Assembly: GCF_038397755.1 (NCBI RefSeq)
Contig: NZ_CP151637.1
Location: forward strand, 930,001 to 994,000
Direction of reading: 5' to 3'
Source of the DNA: Microbacterium sp. LWH7-1.2
Lineage (GTDB): Bacteria > Actinomycetota > Actinomycetes > Actinomycetales > Microbacteriaceae
DNA length: 64,000 bases
Below are positions 54,331 through 63,400 of this stretch, piece after piece (position 1 is the first letter of the stretch; each line of letters opens with the position of its first letter). Under the pieces are notes generated by a model. The model made no database searches. It worked only from the letters and a program-made list of their open reading frames with translations, and was not told the DNA's origin. A program made the position numbers and the translations under genes.

Positions 54331-56988
54331 GTGACGGACTCCGCAAAGCCTACCCTTCTCGTCGTCGACGGCCATTCGCTGGCATATCGGGCCTTCTACG
54401 CCCTTCCCGTCGACAACTTCTCGACGAAGGACGGGCAGCACACGAACGGGATCTACGGGTTCCTCGCGATGCTGATCAACCTGATCAAGGCGGAGAAGCC
54501 GACCCACCTCGCGGTGGCCTTCGACACCTCCCGGCAGTCGTTCCGCACCCGCGAGTACACCGAATACAAGGCCAACCGCTCCGAGACGCCGTCCGAGTTC
54601 AAGGGGCAGATCCCGCTCCTGCAGGACTGCCTCGCCGCCATGAGCATCCAGGTGCTCCAGCAGGAAGACATCGAGGCCGACGACATCCTCGCGACCCTTG
54701 CGACGCAGGGCGCCGCCGAGGGGTTCCACGTGCTGGTCTGCTCGGGCGACCGCGACACGATCCAGCTCGTGGGCGACGACATCACGCTGCTCTACCCGAA
54801 CGTGCAGGGCGTCTCCCAGCTCAAGCGCTACGACCGCCAGGCCGTGATCGACCGGTACGGCGTGCCGCCCGAGCAGTACCCCGACATCGCGGCGCTCGTG
54901 GGCGAGACCAGCGACAACCTGCCCGGCGTCCCCAAGGTCGGCGAGAAGACCGCCGTGAAGTGGCTCACCCAGTTCGGCTCGCTCGACGCGCTGCTCGAGG
55001 GCGCCGACTCCATCAAGGGCGTCGTCGGCGGCAACCTGCGAGACCACGTCGACGACGTGCGCCGCAACCGCCGCCTCAACCGGCTGCTCACGGACGTCGA
55101 TCTGCCGCTCGCCCCCGCCGACCTCGAGGTGCAGCCGATGGACGCGCAGGCGGTGCGCGACATCTTCTCGCGACTCGAGTTCAAGACCCTCATCCCGCGC
55201 GTGGCCGAACTCGCGGGCATCGAGCAGCAGATGGCGGCGGTCACGTCGGCGGCGGCCGAACTGGCGCCCGTCGCGCAGGAGCTCGCTCCGGCGGAGTTCG
55301 CCGCGTGGCTCGACGGCGCGACCGGCGAGCTCGGCGTGACCATCACGGTCGAAGGCGGGCTTCCGGCTCGCATCGGGGTCGCCACGACGGATGCCGCGGC
55401 GGAGGCATCCTGGACCCCCGAACTGGCCGCGGCGATCGAGACGTGGCTCACCTCCGACGCACCGAAGGTCCTCGCTGACGCGAAGCCGCAGGTGAAGGCG
55501 CTCCGCCGGGCGGGACTGCGCCTCGGCGGACTCGCGTTCGACGTGATCCTCGCCGGCTGGCTGCTGCGCCCGAGCTTTCCGGACAAGAACCTCGCGCATC
55601 TCGTCGACCGCTACCTCGACGAGAAGCTTCCCGAGTCCGACCCGTCGCAGCTCGTTCCCGAGACGGAGGGGGCGACGACCGGTCAGCTCTCGTGGTACCT
55701 CGTGCGCGTCGCGGCCGCCGTCCGTGCGGAGCTCCCCGAGAGTGTGGGCGCCGTTCTCACCGACATCGAGCTGCCGACCCTGCACACCCTCGCCGACATG
55801 GAGCTCGCAGGTGTCGCGGTGTCGCACGCGACGCTGTCGCAGTTCTCCGGCGAGCTCGGCGCACGGGCCGATGCGCTCGCGCAGGAGGCGTACGCGGCGA
55901 TCGGCCGCGAGGTGAACCTCGGCTCGCCGAAGCAGCTGCAGGAGGTGCTGTTCGAAGAGCTGCAGCTGCCGAAGACCCGCAAGACCAAAACGGGCTACTC
56001 GACGGATGCCGCGGTCCTGGCCGATCTGCAGGAGACCAACCCGCACCCGTTCCTCGACCTGCTTCTCCAGCACCGCGAGGCGACGAAACTGCGGCAGATC
56101 ATCGAGTCGCTCGACAGCGCCATCGGCGGCGACCGGACGAGTGGATCCGACGGCCGCATCCACACGACCTACGTCCAGACCGGCAGCCAGACCGGGCGCC
56201 TGTCGAGCACCGATCCGAACCTGCAGAACATCCCGATCCGCACCGAGGAGAGCCGCCGCATCCGCTCGGCGTTCATCGTCGGCGAGGGCTACGAGACGCT
56301 GCTCACGGCGGACTACTCGCAGATCGAGATGCGCATCATGGCGCACCTCTCCGAGGATCCGGGGCTCATCGAGGCCTTCAACTCCGGAGAGGACACGCAC
56401 CGCTTCGTCGGCTCGCGCGTCTTCGGCGTCGCCCCGGAAGACGTGACCCCGGCGATGCGCACGAAGGTCAAGGCGATGTCGTACGGTCTCGTCTACGGGC
56501 TGTCGGCGTTCGGCCTGTCGAAGCAGCTGCGCATCGAGCAGGCCGAGGCGAAGCAGCTCATGATGGAGTACTTCGCCCGTTTCGGTGCCGTGCGCGACTA
56601 CCTGCGCTCATCGGTCGAACAGGCGCGCATCGACGGCTACACCGAGACGATCTTCGGCCGCCGGCGTCCGTTCCCCGACCTTGCCAGCCCCAACCGCGTC
56701 CTCCGTGAGAACGCAGAGCGAGCCGCACTCAACGCGCCGATCCAGGGCAGCGCGGCCGACATCATGAAGATCGCGCTCTTCCACATCCACGACGACTTCG
56801 CCGCACAGCAGCTCAGCTCGCGCGTGCTGCTGCAGATCCACGACGAGCTCGTGATCGAAGTGGCGCCGGGGGAGTGGGGGGCCGCCGAGCAGATCGTACG
56901 CAGCCGCATGGGCGACGCCGCGAAGCTGTCGGTGCCGCTCGACGTGCAGATCGGTCGCGGCGACAACTGGGACGTCGCCGGGCACTGA
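54331..56988 (+). CDS. polA: DNA polymerase I
   Basis: Repair and Okazaki-fragment polymerase. The 885-residue product has the 5'-3' nuclease domain (1 to about 300, LVVDGHSLAYRAFYALP in part, EADDILATLA, GDRDTIQLV), a middle 3'-5' exonuclease-like domain without the expected DxE/DxxD residues (about 320-480, so proofreading is probably absent, as in mycobacterial PolA), and a polymerase domain with TGRLSSTDPNLQNIPIRTE, DYSQIEMR (about 660) and QIHDELVIE (about 834). The GTG appears leaderless. A terminator-like hairpin follows. Confidence 0.97.
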   Translation: MTDSAKPTLLVVDGHSLAYRAFYALPVDNFSTKDGQHTNGIYGFLAMLINLIKAEKPTHLAVAFDTSRQSFRTREYTEYKANRSETPSEFKGQIPLLQDCLAAMSIQVLQQEDIEADDILATLATQGAAEGFHVLVCSGDRDTIQLVGDDITLLYPNVQGVSQLKRYDRQAVIDRYGVPPEQYPDIAALVGETSDNLPGVPKVGEKTAVKWLTQFGSLDALLEGADSIKGVVGGNLRDHVDDVRRNRRLNRLLTDVDLPLAPADLEVQPMDAQAVRDIFSRLEFKTLIPRVAELAGIEQQMAAVTSAAAELAPVAQELAPAEFAAWLDGATGELGVTITVEGGLPARIGVATTDAAAEASWTPELAAAIETWLTSDAPKVLADAKPQVKALRRAGLRLGGLAFDVILAGWLLRPSFPDKNLAHLVDRYLDEKLPESDPSQLVPETEGATTGQLSWYLVRVAAAVRAELPESVGAVLTDIELPTLHTLADMELAGVAVSHATLSQFSGELGARADALAQEAYAAIGREVNLGSPKQLQEVLFEELQLPKTRKTKTGYSTDAAVLADLQETNPHPFLDLLLQHREATKLRQIIESLDSAIGGDRTSGSDGRIHTTYVQTGSQTGRLSSTDPNLQNIPIRTEESRRIRSAFIVGEGYETLLTADYSQIEMRIMAHLSEDPGLIEAFNSGEDTHRFVGSRVFGVAPEDVTPAMRTKVKAMSYGLVYGLSAFGLSKQLRIEQAEAKQLMMEYFARFGAVRDYLRSSVEQARIDGYTETIFGRRRPFPDLASPNRVLRENAERAALNAPIQGSAADIMKIALFHIHDDFAAQQLSSRVLLQIHDELVIEVAPGEWGAAEQIVRSRMGDAAKLSVPLDVQIGRGDNWDVAGH

Positions 56989-56989
56989 T

Positions 56990-57034
56990 CGAGGAACCGG
57001 CGAAGGCGTCCGGCGGCACCGGGATCCTCGTTTG
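56990..57034 (+). terminator. Terminator-like hairpin after polA
   Basis: CGAGGA-A-CCGG ... CCGG-GA-TCCTCG inverted repeat followed by TTTGTC, just after the polA stop. The long inner loop lowers confidence. Confidence 0.5.
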
Positions 57035-57054
57035 TCGGCACCGCGTCTCATGCC

Positions 57055-57060
57055 TAGGCT
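57055..57060 (+). promoter_or_regulatory. -10 box TAGGCT of the DUF885 gene, leaderless geometry
   Basis: TAGGCT followed by 7 bases and the ATG at 57068, with no Shine-Dalgarno. Confidence 0.5.
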
Positions 57061-57067
57061 CGGTGCT

Positions 57068-58741
57068 ATGACAGACGAAACCCGCACGCCCACGCAGATC
57101 GACAAGATCGCTGATGCGTGGGTCGACACCCTCGCCGAACTCGAGCCGACGCTCGCGACCTACATCGGTCGTTCCGAGTACAACGACCGGTTCGGCGACT
57201 ACAGCCCGGCCGGCCAGGAGCGGCTGGTCCAGGAGGGCCGCAAGACCCTTGCCGCGCTCGACGCCGCGACCGCCGACGACGACGTCGACGTCGTGACGAA
57301 GGAAGACCTCTCCCGCGAGATCCAGCTGGAGCTGGACCTGTACGACGCCAAGTGGCACCTTCGCGATCTCAACGTGATCGCCTCGCACGCGCAGAACATC
57401 CGCTCCGCGTTCGACCTCATGCCCACGGCGACGAGCGACGACTGGTCCGTCATCGCGAAGCGTCTCGGCGCCGTCTCGGGCGCGGTCGGCGGTTACATCG
57501 AGACGCTCCGCGAGGGCATCTCGCAGGGCGTGGTGCCGGCTCGCCGGCAGGTCACCGAGGTGGCGACGCAGATCGCCCGCTACACCGCCGACGGCGGCTT
57601 CTTCGCGAGCTTCGCCGCCGACGCCGCGCCGGAGGAAGGGCAGCTTCCCGCTTCCCTCGCGCGCGACCTCGCCGACAACGCCAATGCCGCCCGCGTCGCC
57701 TACGACGAGCTGGCGGCATTCCTGACGACAGAGCTCGCCCCGGCCGCCACGGAGAAGGATGCGGTCGGCCGCGAGCTGTACGCGCTGCACTCGCGGCGCT
57801 TCCTCGGCGCCACGATCGACCTCGACGAGACATACGAGTGGGGTGTCGAGGAGCTCGCGCGCATGGTCGCCGAGCAGGAGGCGATCGCGAACGAGATCAA
57901 GGCAGGCGCCACCGTCGAGGAGGCTGTCGCGTTCCTCGAGCAGGACGCGAGCCGCAAGCTCTACGGCACCGACGCGCTGCAAAAGTGGATGCAGGAGACC
58001 AGCGACCACGCCGTCGCCGAGCTCGGCCAGACGCACTTCGACATCGCCGAGCCGATCCGCAAGCTCGAGTGCATGATCGCGCCGACGAAGGAAGGCGGCA
58101 TCTACTACACCGGCCCGACCGACGACTTCTCGCGTCCCGGCCGGATGTGGTGGTCGGTGCCCGAGGGCGTCGAGGATTTCGACACCTGGCGCGAGCTCAC
58201 GACCGTCTACCACGAGGGCGTCCCGGGCCACCACCTGCAGATCGCCCAGGCGGTGTACAACCGCGCGCAGCTCAACACCTATCGCCGGCTCCTAGGCGGC
58301 ACTTCGGGTCACGCCGAGGGCTGGGCGCTCTATGCCGAGCGCCTGATGGAGCAGCTGGGCTACCTGTCCGACCCCGCCGACCGTCTGGGCATGCTCGACG
58401 GCCAGCGCATGCGCGCCGCCCGCGTCGTGCTCGACATCGGCGTGCACCTCGAGAAGCCGCGTCCCGATGGGCAGGGCCCGTGGGACGCCGACTTCGCCCT
58501 GGAGTTCATGCTGCGCAACGTCAACATGCCAGACGAGTTCGTGAAGTTCGAGGTCAACCGCTACCTGGGCTGGCCGGGCCAGGCGCCGTCGTACAAGGTC
58601 GGCCAGCGCATCTGGGAGCAGCTTCGCGACGAGGTCGCCGAGCGCGAGGGCGACGCCTTCTCGATCAAGCAGTTCCACAAGCGCGCGCTCGACCTCGGCG
58701 GGGTCGGCCTGGACACCCTCCGCTCCGCGCTCTCACGTTGA
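57068..58741 (+). CDS. DUF885 family metallopeptidase-like protein
   Basis: Probable zinc-dependent peptidase of the DUF885 group. The 557-residue product is mostly helical, has no signal peptide, and carries HEGVPGHH (about residues 381-388), the conserved HExxxGHH-type metal motif, followed by GHAEGWALYAERL (about 415) that supplies a further ligand. The substrate is unknown. It has a probable leaderless start. Its TGA stop is directly followed by the stop of the convergent phosphoribosyltransferase gene, with no spacer or terminator between. Confidence 0.88.
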   Translation: MTDETRTPTQIDKIADAWVDTLAELEPTLATYIGRSEYNDRFGDYSPAGQERLVQEGRKTLAALDAATADDDVDVVTKEDLSREIQLELDLYDAKWHLRDLNVIASHAQNIRSAFDLMPTATSDDWSVIAKRLGAVSGAVGGYIETLREGISQGVVPARRQVTEVATQIARYTADGGFFASFAADAAPEEGQLPASLARDLADNANAARVAYDELAAFLTTELAPAATEKDAVGRELYALHSRRFLGATIDLDETYEWGVEELARMVAEQEAIANEIKAGATVEEAVAFLEQDASRKLYGTDALQKWMQETSDHAVAELGQTHFDIAEPIRKLECMIAPTKEGGIYYTGPTDDFSRPGRMWWSVPEGVEDFDTWRELTTVYHEGVPGHHLQIAQAVYNRAQLNTYRRLLGGTSGHAEGWALYAERLMEQLGYLSDPADRLGMLDGQRMRAARVVLDIGVHLEKPRPDGQGPWDADFALEFMLRNVNMPDEFVKFEVNRYLGWPGQAPSYKVGQRIWEQLRDEVAEREGDAFSIKQFHKRALDLGGVGLDTLRSALSR

Positions 58742-59371
58742 TCAGTCGCCGGGGTCGTGGCGCAGCAGCGCCACGACCTCGGCGTCGGTCGTCTGGCGGA
58801 AGTCGTCGTAGTACTGCCCGACGGCCCAGAAGTCGGCCTCGCGATACGGGCACACGAACGTGTCGACGGCGTCCGCCGGCGGCTCCCACCGCTCCGGGGC
58901 GACGGGGACCGCCAGCACGATCTGGTCCGGGTCGCGGGCGCGCAGCGCGCGGCACGCCGCGATGGCGGTCGCGCCGGTCGCGACGCCGTCGTCGACCACG
59001 ATGGCGGTGCGGCCCGACAATTCCACGGACGCCGAGCCGAAGGCATCCGTCCGCCGTGCCAGCTCGTCGCGCTCGGCCGCCTCGACGCGCTCGAGATCTT
59101 CCGGCGACATGCCCGCCCACCGCATCGCGCCCGGAGTGACGATGCGCACGCCCTCGGCGATCGCCCCGACCGCGTACTCCTTGTGGCCCGACGCGCCCAG
59201 CTTGCGCACGACGACCGCGTCGAGCGTGAGCCCGAGCGCCTCGGCGACCGCCGCGGCGACGACCACGCCGCCTCTCGGGATGCCGAGGACCACGGCATCC
59301 GTTCCCCGCCATCGTTGGAGCTCTGCGGCGAGCTCGCGCCCGGCGGACCGGCGATCCGCGAAGGGGATCAT
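58742..59371 (-). CDS. Phosphoribosyltransferase family protein
   Basis: Type I PRTase fold of unknown substrate. The 209-residue product opens with FADRRSAGRELAAELQ, has VLGIPRGGVVVAAAVAEAL and the PRPP-binding loop TAIVVDDGVATGATAIAA (about 118-135). Such proteins are found in many actinobacteria, often linked to stress or dormancy regulons, but need not be nucleotide salvage enzymes. The start has TAGCGT 6 bases before the ATG, suggesting leaderless expression. Confidence 0.85.
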   Translation of the reverse strand: MIPFADRRSAGRELAAELQRWRGTDAVVLGIPRGGVVVAAAVAEALGLTLDAVVVRKLGASGHKEYAVGAIAEGVRIVTPGAMRWAGMSPEDLERVEAAERDELARRTDAFGSASVELSGRTAIVVDDGVATGATAIAACRALRARDPDQIVLAVPVAPERWEPPADAVDTFVCPYREADFWAVGQYYDDFRQTTDAEVVALLRHDPGD

Positions 59372-59377
59372 GCCTCC

Positions 59378-59383
59378 ACGCTA
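59378..59383 (-). promoter_or_regulatory. -10 box TAGCGT of the phosphoribosyltransferase gene
   Basis: On the minus strand TAGCGT is followed by 6 bases (GGAGGC) and the ATG at 59371, a leaderless geometry. The GGAGG is too close to act as a normal Shine-Dalgarno. Confidence 0.5.
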
Positions 59384-59463
59384 CGCTCGCGTGGCGCGAC
59401 CGTCTCGGGAATGCCGGTGCCGCCCGACCGGTTCATGCAGATGCATAGAAGGAGAAGCACAAC

Positions 59464-60507
59464 ATGACCTCTGTCGACCCTGCCACGATCGAACTCGGAC
59501 TCGACACCTTCGGCGACGTGACCCGCGACGCCTCCGGCGAGCTGATCAGCGGTGCCCAGACGATCCGCAACGTCGTCGAGCAGGCCGTTCTCGCCGACCG
59601 CGTCGGCCTGTCGTTCTTCGGGGTGGGGGAGCACCACCGCCGCGAGTTCGCCGTGTCGAGCCCCGAGATCGTGCTCGCGGCCGCGGCGGCGCGCACGGAG
59701 CGCATCCACCTCGGCACCGCGGTCACCGTGCTGTCGAGCGACGACCCCGTGCGTGTCTTCGAGCGGTTCTCGACCCTGGATGCCGTCTCGAACGGGCGCG
59801 CCGAGGTCATCCTCGGCCGCGGATCCTTCATCGAGTCGTTCCCCTTGTTCGGGTACGACCTGCGCGACTACGAGGCGCTGTTCGACGAGAAGCTCGACCT
59901 CTTCTCGCAGCTGCTGACGGAGAAGCCCGTCACCTGGAGCGGGACGCTCCGTGCATCTCTCGACGCCGCCGACGTGTTCCCGAAGACCGAGAACGGCCTG
60001 CGCGCCTGGGTCGGCGTGGGAGGCACCCCCGAGTCGGCCGTACGCGCCGCGCGCTACGGGTACGGGCTCATGCTCGCGATCATCGGCGGACCCGCCGGGC
60101 GCTTCGCGCCCTTCGCCGAACTGTACCGCCGGTCGCTCGACAGCTTCGAGCAACCGCAGCTGCCGGTCGGGGTGCACTCGCCGGGCCACGTCGCCGAGAC
60201 CGATCAGCAGGCCTGGGACGAGGCGTACGAGGGCTTCGAGGCGATGAACAACTCCATCGGCCGCGAGCGCGGCTGGCCGACGTACAACCGGCTCCGCTTC
60301 CAGCACGATGTCGGGCCCGAGGGCGCGCTGTACGTCGGCTCGCCCGAGACGGTCGCCCGCAAGATCGCCGCCACTGTTCAGACGCTGAGCGCCTCGCGCT
60401 TCGACATGAAGTTCTCGACCGGCACGCTCTCGCACGAGAAGATGATGCGCTCCATCGAGCTGTTCGGCACCGAGGTGGCCCCTCGCGTGCGCGACATGCT
60501 GTCGTAA
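59464..60507 (+). CDS. LLM class flavin-dependent oxidoreductase
   Basis: Bacterial luciferase-like monooxygenase or oxidoreductase using FMNH2 or F420; substrate unknown. The 347-residue barrel has IELGLDTFGDV at the start, GLSFFGVGEHHRREFAVSSP, and AEVILGRGSFIESFPLFGYD. The ATG has GAAGGAGA at 7 bases. It is divergent from the phosphoribosyltransferase gene, and the MFS gene follows after 36 bases with its own -10 box. Confidence 0.88.
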   Translation: MTSVDPATIELGLDTFGDVTRDASGELISGAQTIRNVVEQAVLADRVGLSFFGVGEHHRREFAVSSPEIVLAAAAARTERIHLGTAVTVLSSDDPVRVFERFSTLDAVSNGRAEVILGRGSFIESFPLFGYDLRDYEALFDEKLDLFSQLLTEKPVTWSGTLRASLDAADVFPKTENGLRAWVGVGGTPESAVRAARYGYGLMLAIIGGPAGRFAPFAELYRRSLDSFEQPQLPVGVHSPGHVAETDQQAWDEAYEGFEAMNNSIGRERGWPTYNRLRFQHDVGPEGALYVGSPETVARKIAATVQTLSASRFDMKFSTGTLSHEKMMRSIELFGTEVAPRVRDMLS

Positions 60508-60531
60508 GCGCCACGTGGGCTTCGGCATCCG

Positions 60532-60537
60532 TACCAT
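60532..60537 (+). promoter_or_regulatory. -10 box TACCAT of the MFS gene, leaderless geometry
   Basis: TACCAT followed by 6 bases and the ATG at 60544. Confidence 0.5.
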
Positions 60538-60543
60538 GACGCT

Positions 60544-61896
60544 ATGACGGATGCCGCCACCCGCGCCTCGTCGACGCTCTCCGAGCGCCTCGACCGGCTG
60601 CCGTTCACCCGCAAGCACCTGCGCGTGCTCACCGGTTCGGGGATCGGATGGGCGCTGGACGCGATGGACGTCGGCCTCATCTCGTTCATCATCGCGGCGC
60701 TGGCCGCGCAGTGGAGTCTCACACCGACCGAGGCGAGCTGGATCGCCTCGGTCGGCTTCGTGGGCATGGCGATCGGCGCCAGCGTCGGCGGTCTGCTCGC
60801 CGACCGGTTCGGGCGCCGTCAGGTGTTCGCCCTCACCTTGCTCGTGTACGGGCTCGCAACCGGCGCCAGTGCGCTCGTGGGCGGGCTCGCCGCACTCCTG
60901 GTGCTGCGGTTCCTCGTCGGTCTGGGATTGGGCGCCGAGCTGCCGGTCGCAAGCACCTACGTGAGCGAATTCGCTCCCGCGCGCATGCGGGGGCGGCTGA
61001 TCGTGATCCTCGAGGCCTTCTGGGCGGTCGGCTGGACCCTCGCCGCGCTCATCGGCTACTTCGTGATCCCCGCCTCCGAGGACGGCTGGCGCTGGGCCTT
61101 CGCACTCGGCGCCGTTCCCGCGTTGTACGCCCTCATCGTGCGGTGGGGCCTGCCGGAGTCGGCGCGCTGGCTCGAGCGACGTGGGCGCATCGGCCACGCG
61201 GAGTCCGTCGTGCGCTCGTTCGAAGATGCCGCCGGCGTGCCCGCGCCCGCCCCCACGGGAGGGACGACGGCGCCCCCCGCCGCCGCGACCTCCCTCGGGC
61301 AGCGACTCGGCACACTGTGGTCGCCCGAGTTCCGCGTCCGCACCGCGTGCCTCTGGCTGGTGTGGTTCTGCGTCAACTTCTCGTATTACGGCGCGTTCAT
61401 CTGGATCCCGTCGATCCTGGTCGCCCAGGGGTACGACCTCGTGCGGTCCTTCGGCTTCACTCTGATCATCACACTGGCGCAACTGCCCGGATACGCGGTG
61501 GCAGCCTGGCTCATCGAGGTGTGGGGGCGTCGCGCGACTCTTTCGGTCTTCCTCGTCGGCTCGGCGGCGTCGGCGGTCTTGTTCGGCACCGCGTCCGGAG
61601 CCGGCGCGATCATCGCTGCCGGCATGGCGCTGTCGTTCTTCAACCTCGGCGCATGGGGCGCGCTGTACGCCGTGACTCCGGAGATGTACCCGACGTCGCT
61701 GCGCGCCACCGGCTCGGGCTGGGCGGCCGGGGTCGGGCGTATCGCGTCGATCGTGGCACCCCTGGTCGTGCCGGCGCTCCTCGTCGCCGGCGGCGCGCCC
61801 GTGCTGTTCGTCGTGTTCGCGGCCTTCTTCGCCGTCGCTGCGGCGGCGGCGTGGGGACTCGTCGATCGCCGGGGGATCGCGCTCGACGACCGCTGA
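60544..61896 (+). CDS. MFS transporter, aromatic acid/niacin-type
   Basis: Twelve-helix major facilitator of 450 residues. It shows the sugar-porter-like loop GLLADRFGRRQVF (about residues 84-96), an acidic residue in helix 1 (GWALDAMDVGL), RFLVGLGLGAELPVASTYVSEFAPARMRGR (in part, about 120-150) and PEMYPTSLRATGSG (about 380-393). This pattern resembles AAHS/NiaP-type transporters of aromatic acids or nicotinate. The substrate is not determined. A hydrophilic Pro/Ala/Thr-rich loop joins the two halves (about 235-255). Confidence 0.88.
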   Translation: MTDAATRASSTLSERLDRLPFTRKHLRVLTGSGIGWALDAMDVGLISFIIAALAAQWSLTPTEASWIASVGFVGMAIGASVGGLLADRFGRRQVFALTLLVYGLATGASALVGGLAALLVLRFLVGLGLGAELPVASTYVSEFAPARMRGRLIVILEAFWAVGWTLAALIGYFVIPASEDGWRWAFALGAVPALYALIVRWGLPESARWLERRGRIGHAESVVRSFEDAAGVPAPAPTGGTTAPPAAATSLGQRLGTLWSPEFRVRTACLWLVWFCVNFSYYGAFIWIPSILVAQGYDLVRSFGFTLIITLAQLPGYAVAAWLIEVWGRRATLSVFLVGSAASAVLFGTASGAGAIIAAGMALSFFNLGAWGALYAVTPEMYPTSLRATGSGWAAGVGRIASIVAPLVVPALLVAGGAPVLFVVFAAFFAVAAAAAWGLVDRRGIALDDR

Positions 61897-61925
61897 GTGT
61901 GGCCGGACGCGCGCCCTGCCGGTCG

Positions 61926-61931
61926 TAGGCT
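61926..61931 (+). promoter_or_regulatory. -10 box TAGGCT of the SGNH hydrolase gene
   Basis: TAGGCT followed by 7 bases and the GTG at 61939, with no Shine-Dalgarno. Confidence 0.5.
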
Positions 61932-61938
61932 TGAGCCC

Positions 61939-62700
61939 GTGGCATCCGTTCGATACGTCGCGATCGGCGACTCGTTCACCGAGGGCGTGGGCGATGAGCT
62001 CCCCGACGGACATGTCCGCGGCTGGGCCGACCTCGTCGCGCAGGGGTGGGCGAATGCCACCGGCGCGCGTGTCGAGTACGCCAACCTTGCGATCCGCGGC
62101 AAGCTCGTCTGGCCGATCGTCGAGCAGCAGCTCGAGCCGGCGCTCGCGCTGAAGCCGACGCACCTGTCGTTCAACGGCGGCGGCAACGACATGCTGCGCC
62201 CCCGCACGAGCGTCGCGCACGTGCTGGCGGCCTTCGAGAAGGTGCTGCGCCGCTGCGACGAGGAGGGCGTCCAGCTCATCGTGCTCTCGGGGGCCAACCC
62301 GACGGCCCAGCTGCCGCTGAAGCGCGTGATCCAGCGACGCGGCGACCTGCTGTCGCACGCCGTCGAGGCGCGTCTTGCCGAGCGCACCGACGTCGTGCAG
62401 GCGTACAACTGGTTCGACGAGGAGCTGGCGACGCCGCCGTACTGGTCCGAGGACCGCCTGCACATGAACTCGCGCGGGCACCACCGCGTCGCCGCGCGCG
62501 TGCTGAGCTCGCTCGGCGTCGAACCGGTGCCGGAATGGTGGTCGCAGCCGCCGCTGCCCCCGATGGGCTCGCGCGGCGCGGCCTACTACCGCGAGCACGT
62601 CGGCCCGTGGGTGAGGCGCCGCTTGGCGGGCACATCGTCGGGCGACGGACGCGAGCCGAAGTTCGGTCAGTGGACGGAGATCGCGCCGACCGCCCGCTGA
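61939..62700 (+). CDS. SGNH/GDSL hydrolase
   Basis: Esterase/lipase-like hydrolase of 253 residues without a signal peptide. It has the four SGNH blocks: catalytic Ser in IGDSFTEG (about residues 8-15), a Gly near 52, Asn in FNGGGNDM (about 76-83) and the Asp-His pair in DRLHMNSRGH (about 172-181). The substrate is unknown. It appears leaderless and is convergent with the DHFR-like gene, with a 7-base gap. Confidence 0.9.
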   Translation: MASVRYVAIGDSFTEGVGDELPDGHVRGWADLVAQGWANATGARVEYANLAIRGKLVWPIVEQQLEPALALKPTHLSFNGGGNDMLRPRTSVAHVLAAFEKVLRRCDEEGVQLIVLSGANPTAQLPLKRVIQRRGDLLSHAVEARLAERTDVVQAYNWFDEELATPPYWSEDRLHMNSRGHHRVAARVLSSLGVEPVPEWWSQPPLPPMGSRGAAYYREHVGPWVRRRLAGTSSGDGREPKFGQWTEIAPTAR

Positions 62701-62707
62701 CCGACCG

Positions 62708-63310
62708 TCAGCGAGCAGGCGCTTCGTCCTGCGCGCGGTCGGCTCCGGGGCCGCCCGTCACCGTATAAGTCAGCTCGGCGAAGGCGCCCGCCTGCCGCAC
62801 CGCGGTCAGCTCCAGACGGTCGGCACCGAGGCTCCGGGGGAGGAGGGGCTTGCCGGACGGCAAGGTCGCCGGGGCGATCGAGACGCGGATCTCGTCGAGC
62901 AGTCCCGCATCGGCGAATTGACCCGCGAGGTCGCCACCACCCACGATCCAGACGTCGCGGTCGCCCGCCGCGTCCCGGATCTGCGGCCACGTCTCGCGAA
63001 CGTCGCCCGCCGAGAACCGGATGTCGACGCCCGGCACGACCGGCTGATCCTTGCTCGTGAACACCCACGTCGGGCGGTCGCCGTAGTACGAGGGCCACTT
63101 CTCGGGGTGTGCGACCAGGTCCTCGTGCTCGAGCACCCATCGGTAGGTCGACGAACCCTGCACGAGCACGCCGATGCCCGAAAGGAACCGCTGGAAGTCC
63201 TCGTCGCCTCCCTCGCCGCCGGGTGCGGCGAAAAGCCAGTCGAGCGAGTCGTGATCGTCGGCGAGGAAGCCGTTGAGCGTGGAGGCGGTGTAGTAAATGA
63301 CGCGGGGCAT
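62708..63310 (-). CDS. Dihydrofolate reductase family (RibD C-terminal type) protein
   Basis: NADPH-binding reductase-like protein of 200 residues, similar to YyaP/YwjB and to the RibD reductase domain; not housekeeping FolA. It shows VIYYTASTLNGFLADDHDSLDWL at the start (in part), VLVQGSSTYRWVLE, and VWIVGGGDLAGQFADAGLLDEI with the glycine loop. Such genes commonly sit next to ArsR-SRPBCC pairs, as here. TAGCGT lies 6 bases before the ATG. Confidence 0.88.
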   Translation of the reverse strand: MPRVIYYTASTLNGFLADDHDSLDWLFAAPGGEGGDEDFQRFLSGIGVLVQGSSTYRWVLEHEDLVAHPEKWPSYYGDRPTWVFTSKDQPVVPGVDIRFSAGDVRETWPQIRDAAGDRDVWIVGGGDLAGQFADAGLLDEIRVSIAPATLPSGKPLLPRSLGADRLELTAVRQAGAFAELTYTVTGGPGADRAQDEAPAR

Positions 63311-63316
63311 GCGGTC

Positions 63317-63322
63317 ACGCTA
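63317..63322 (-). promoter_or_regulatory. -10 box TAGCGT of the DHFR-like gene
   Basis: On the minus strand TAGCGT is followed by 6 bases and the ATG at 63310, a leaderless geometry. Confidence 0.5.
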
Positions 63323-63343
63323 GCGCGCACGTCGGACAGATGC

Positions 63344-63388
63344 TTGACGACATATTCAACCAAGTGGTACTATACCAATCAGTTGAAT
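63344..63388 (+). promoter_or_regulatory. Promoter and dyad operator of the ArsR-SRPBCC operon
   Basis: TTGACG (63344-63349) and TACTAT (63368-63373) are spaced by 18 bases, the best sigma-70-type promoter in the window. Over it lies a symmetric dyad ATTCAAC-N4-TGGTA-N3-TACCA-N4-GTTGAAT (63354-63388), both arm pairs perfectly complementary and centred on the -10. This is expected for autorepression by the ArsR protein encoded next. Confidence 0.75.
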
Positions 63389-63400
63389 GAAGGAGGCGCG

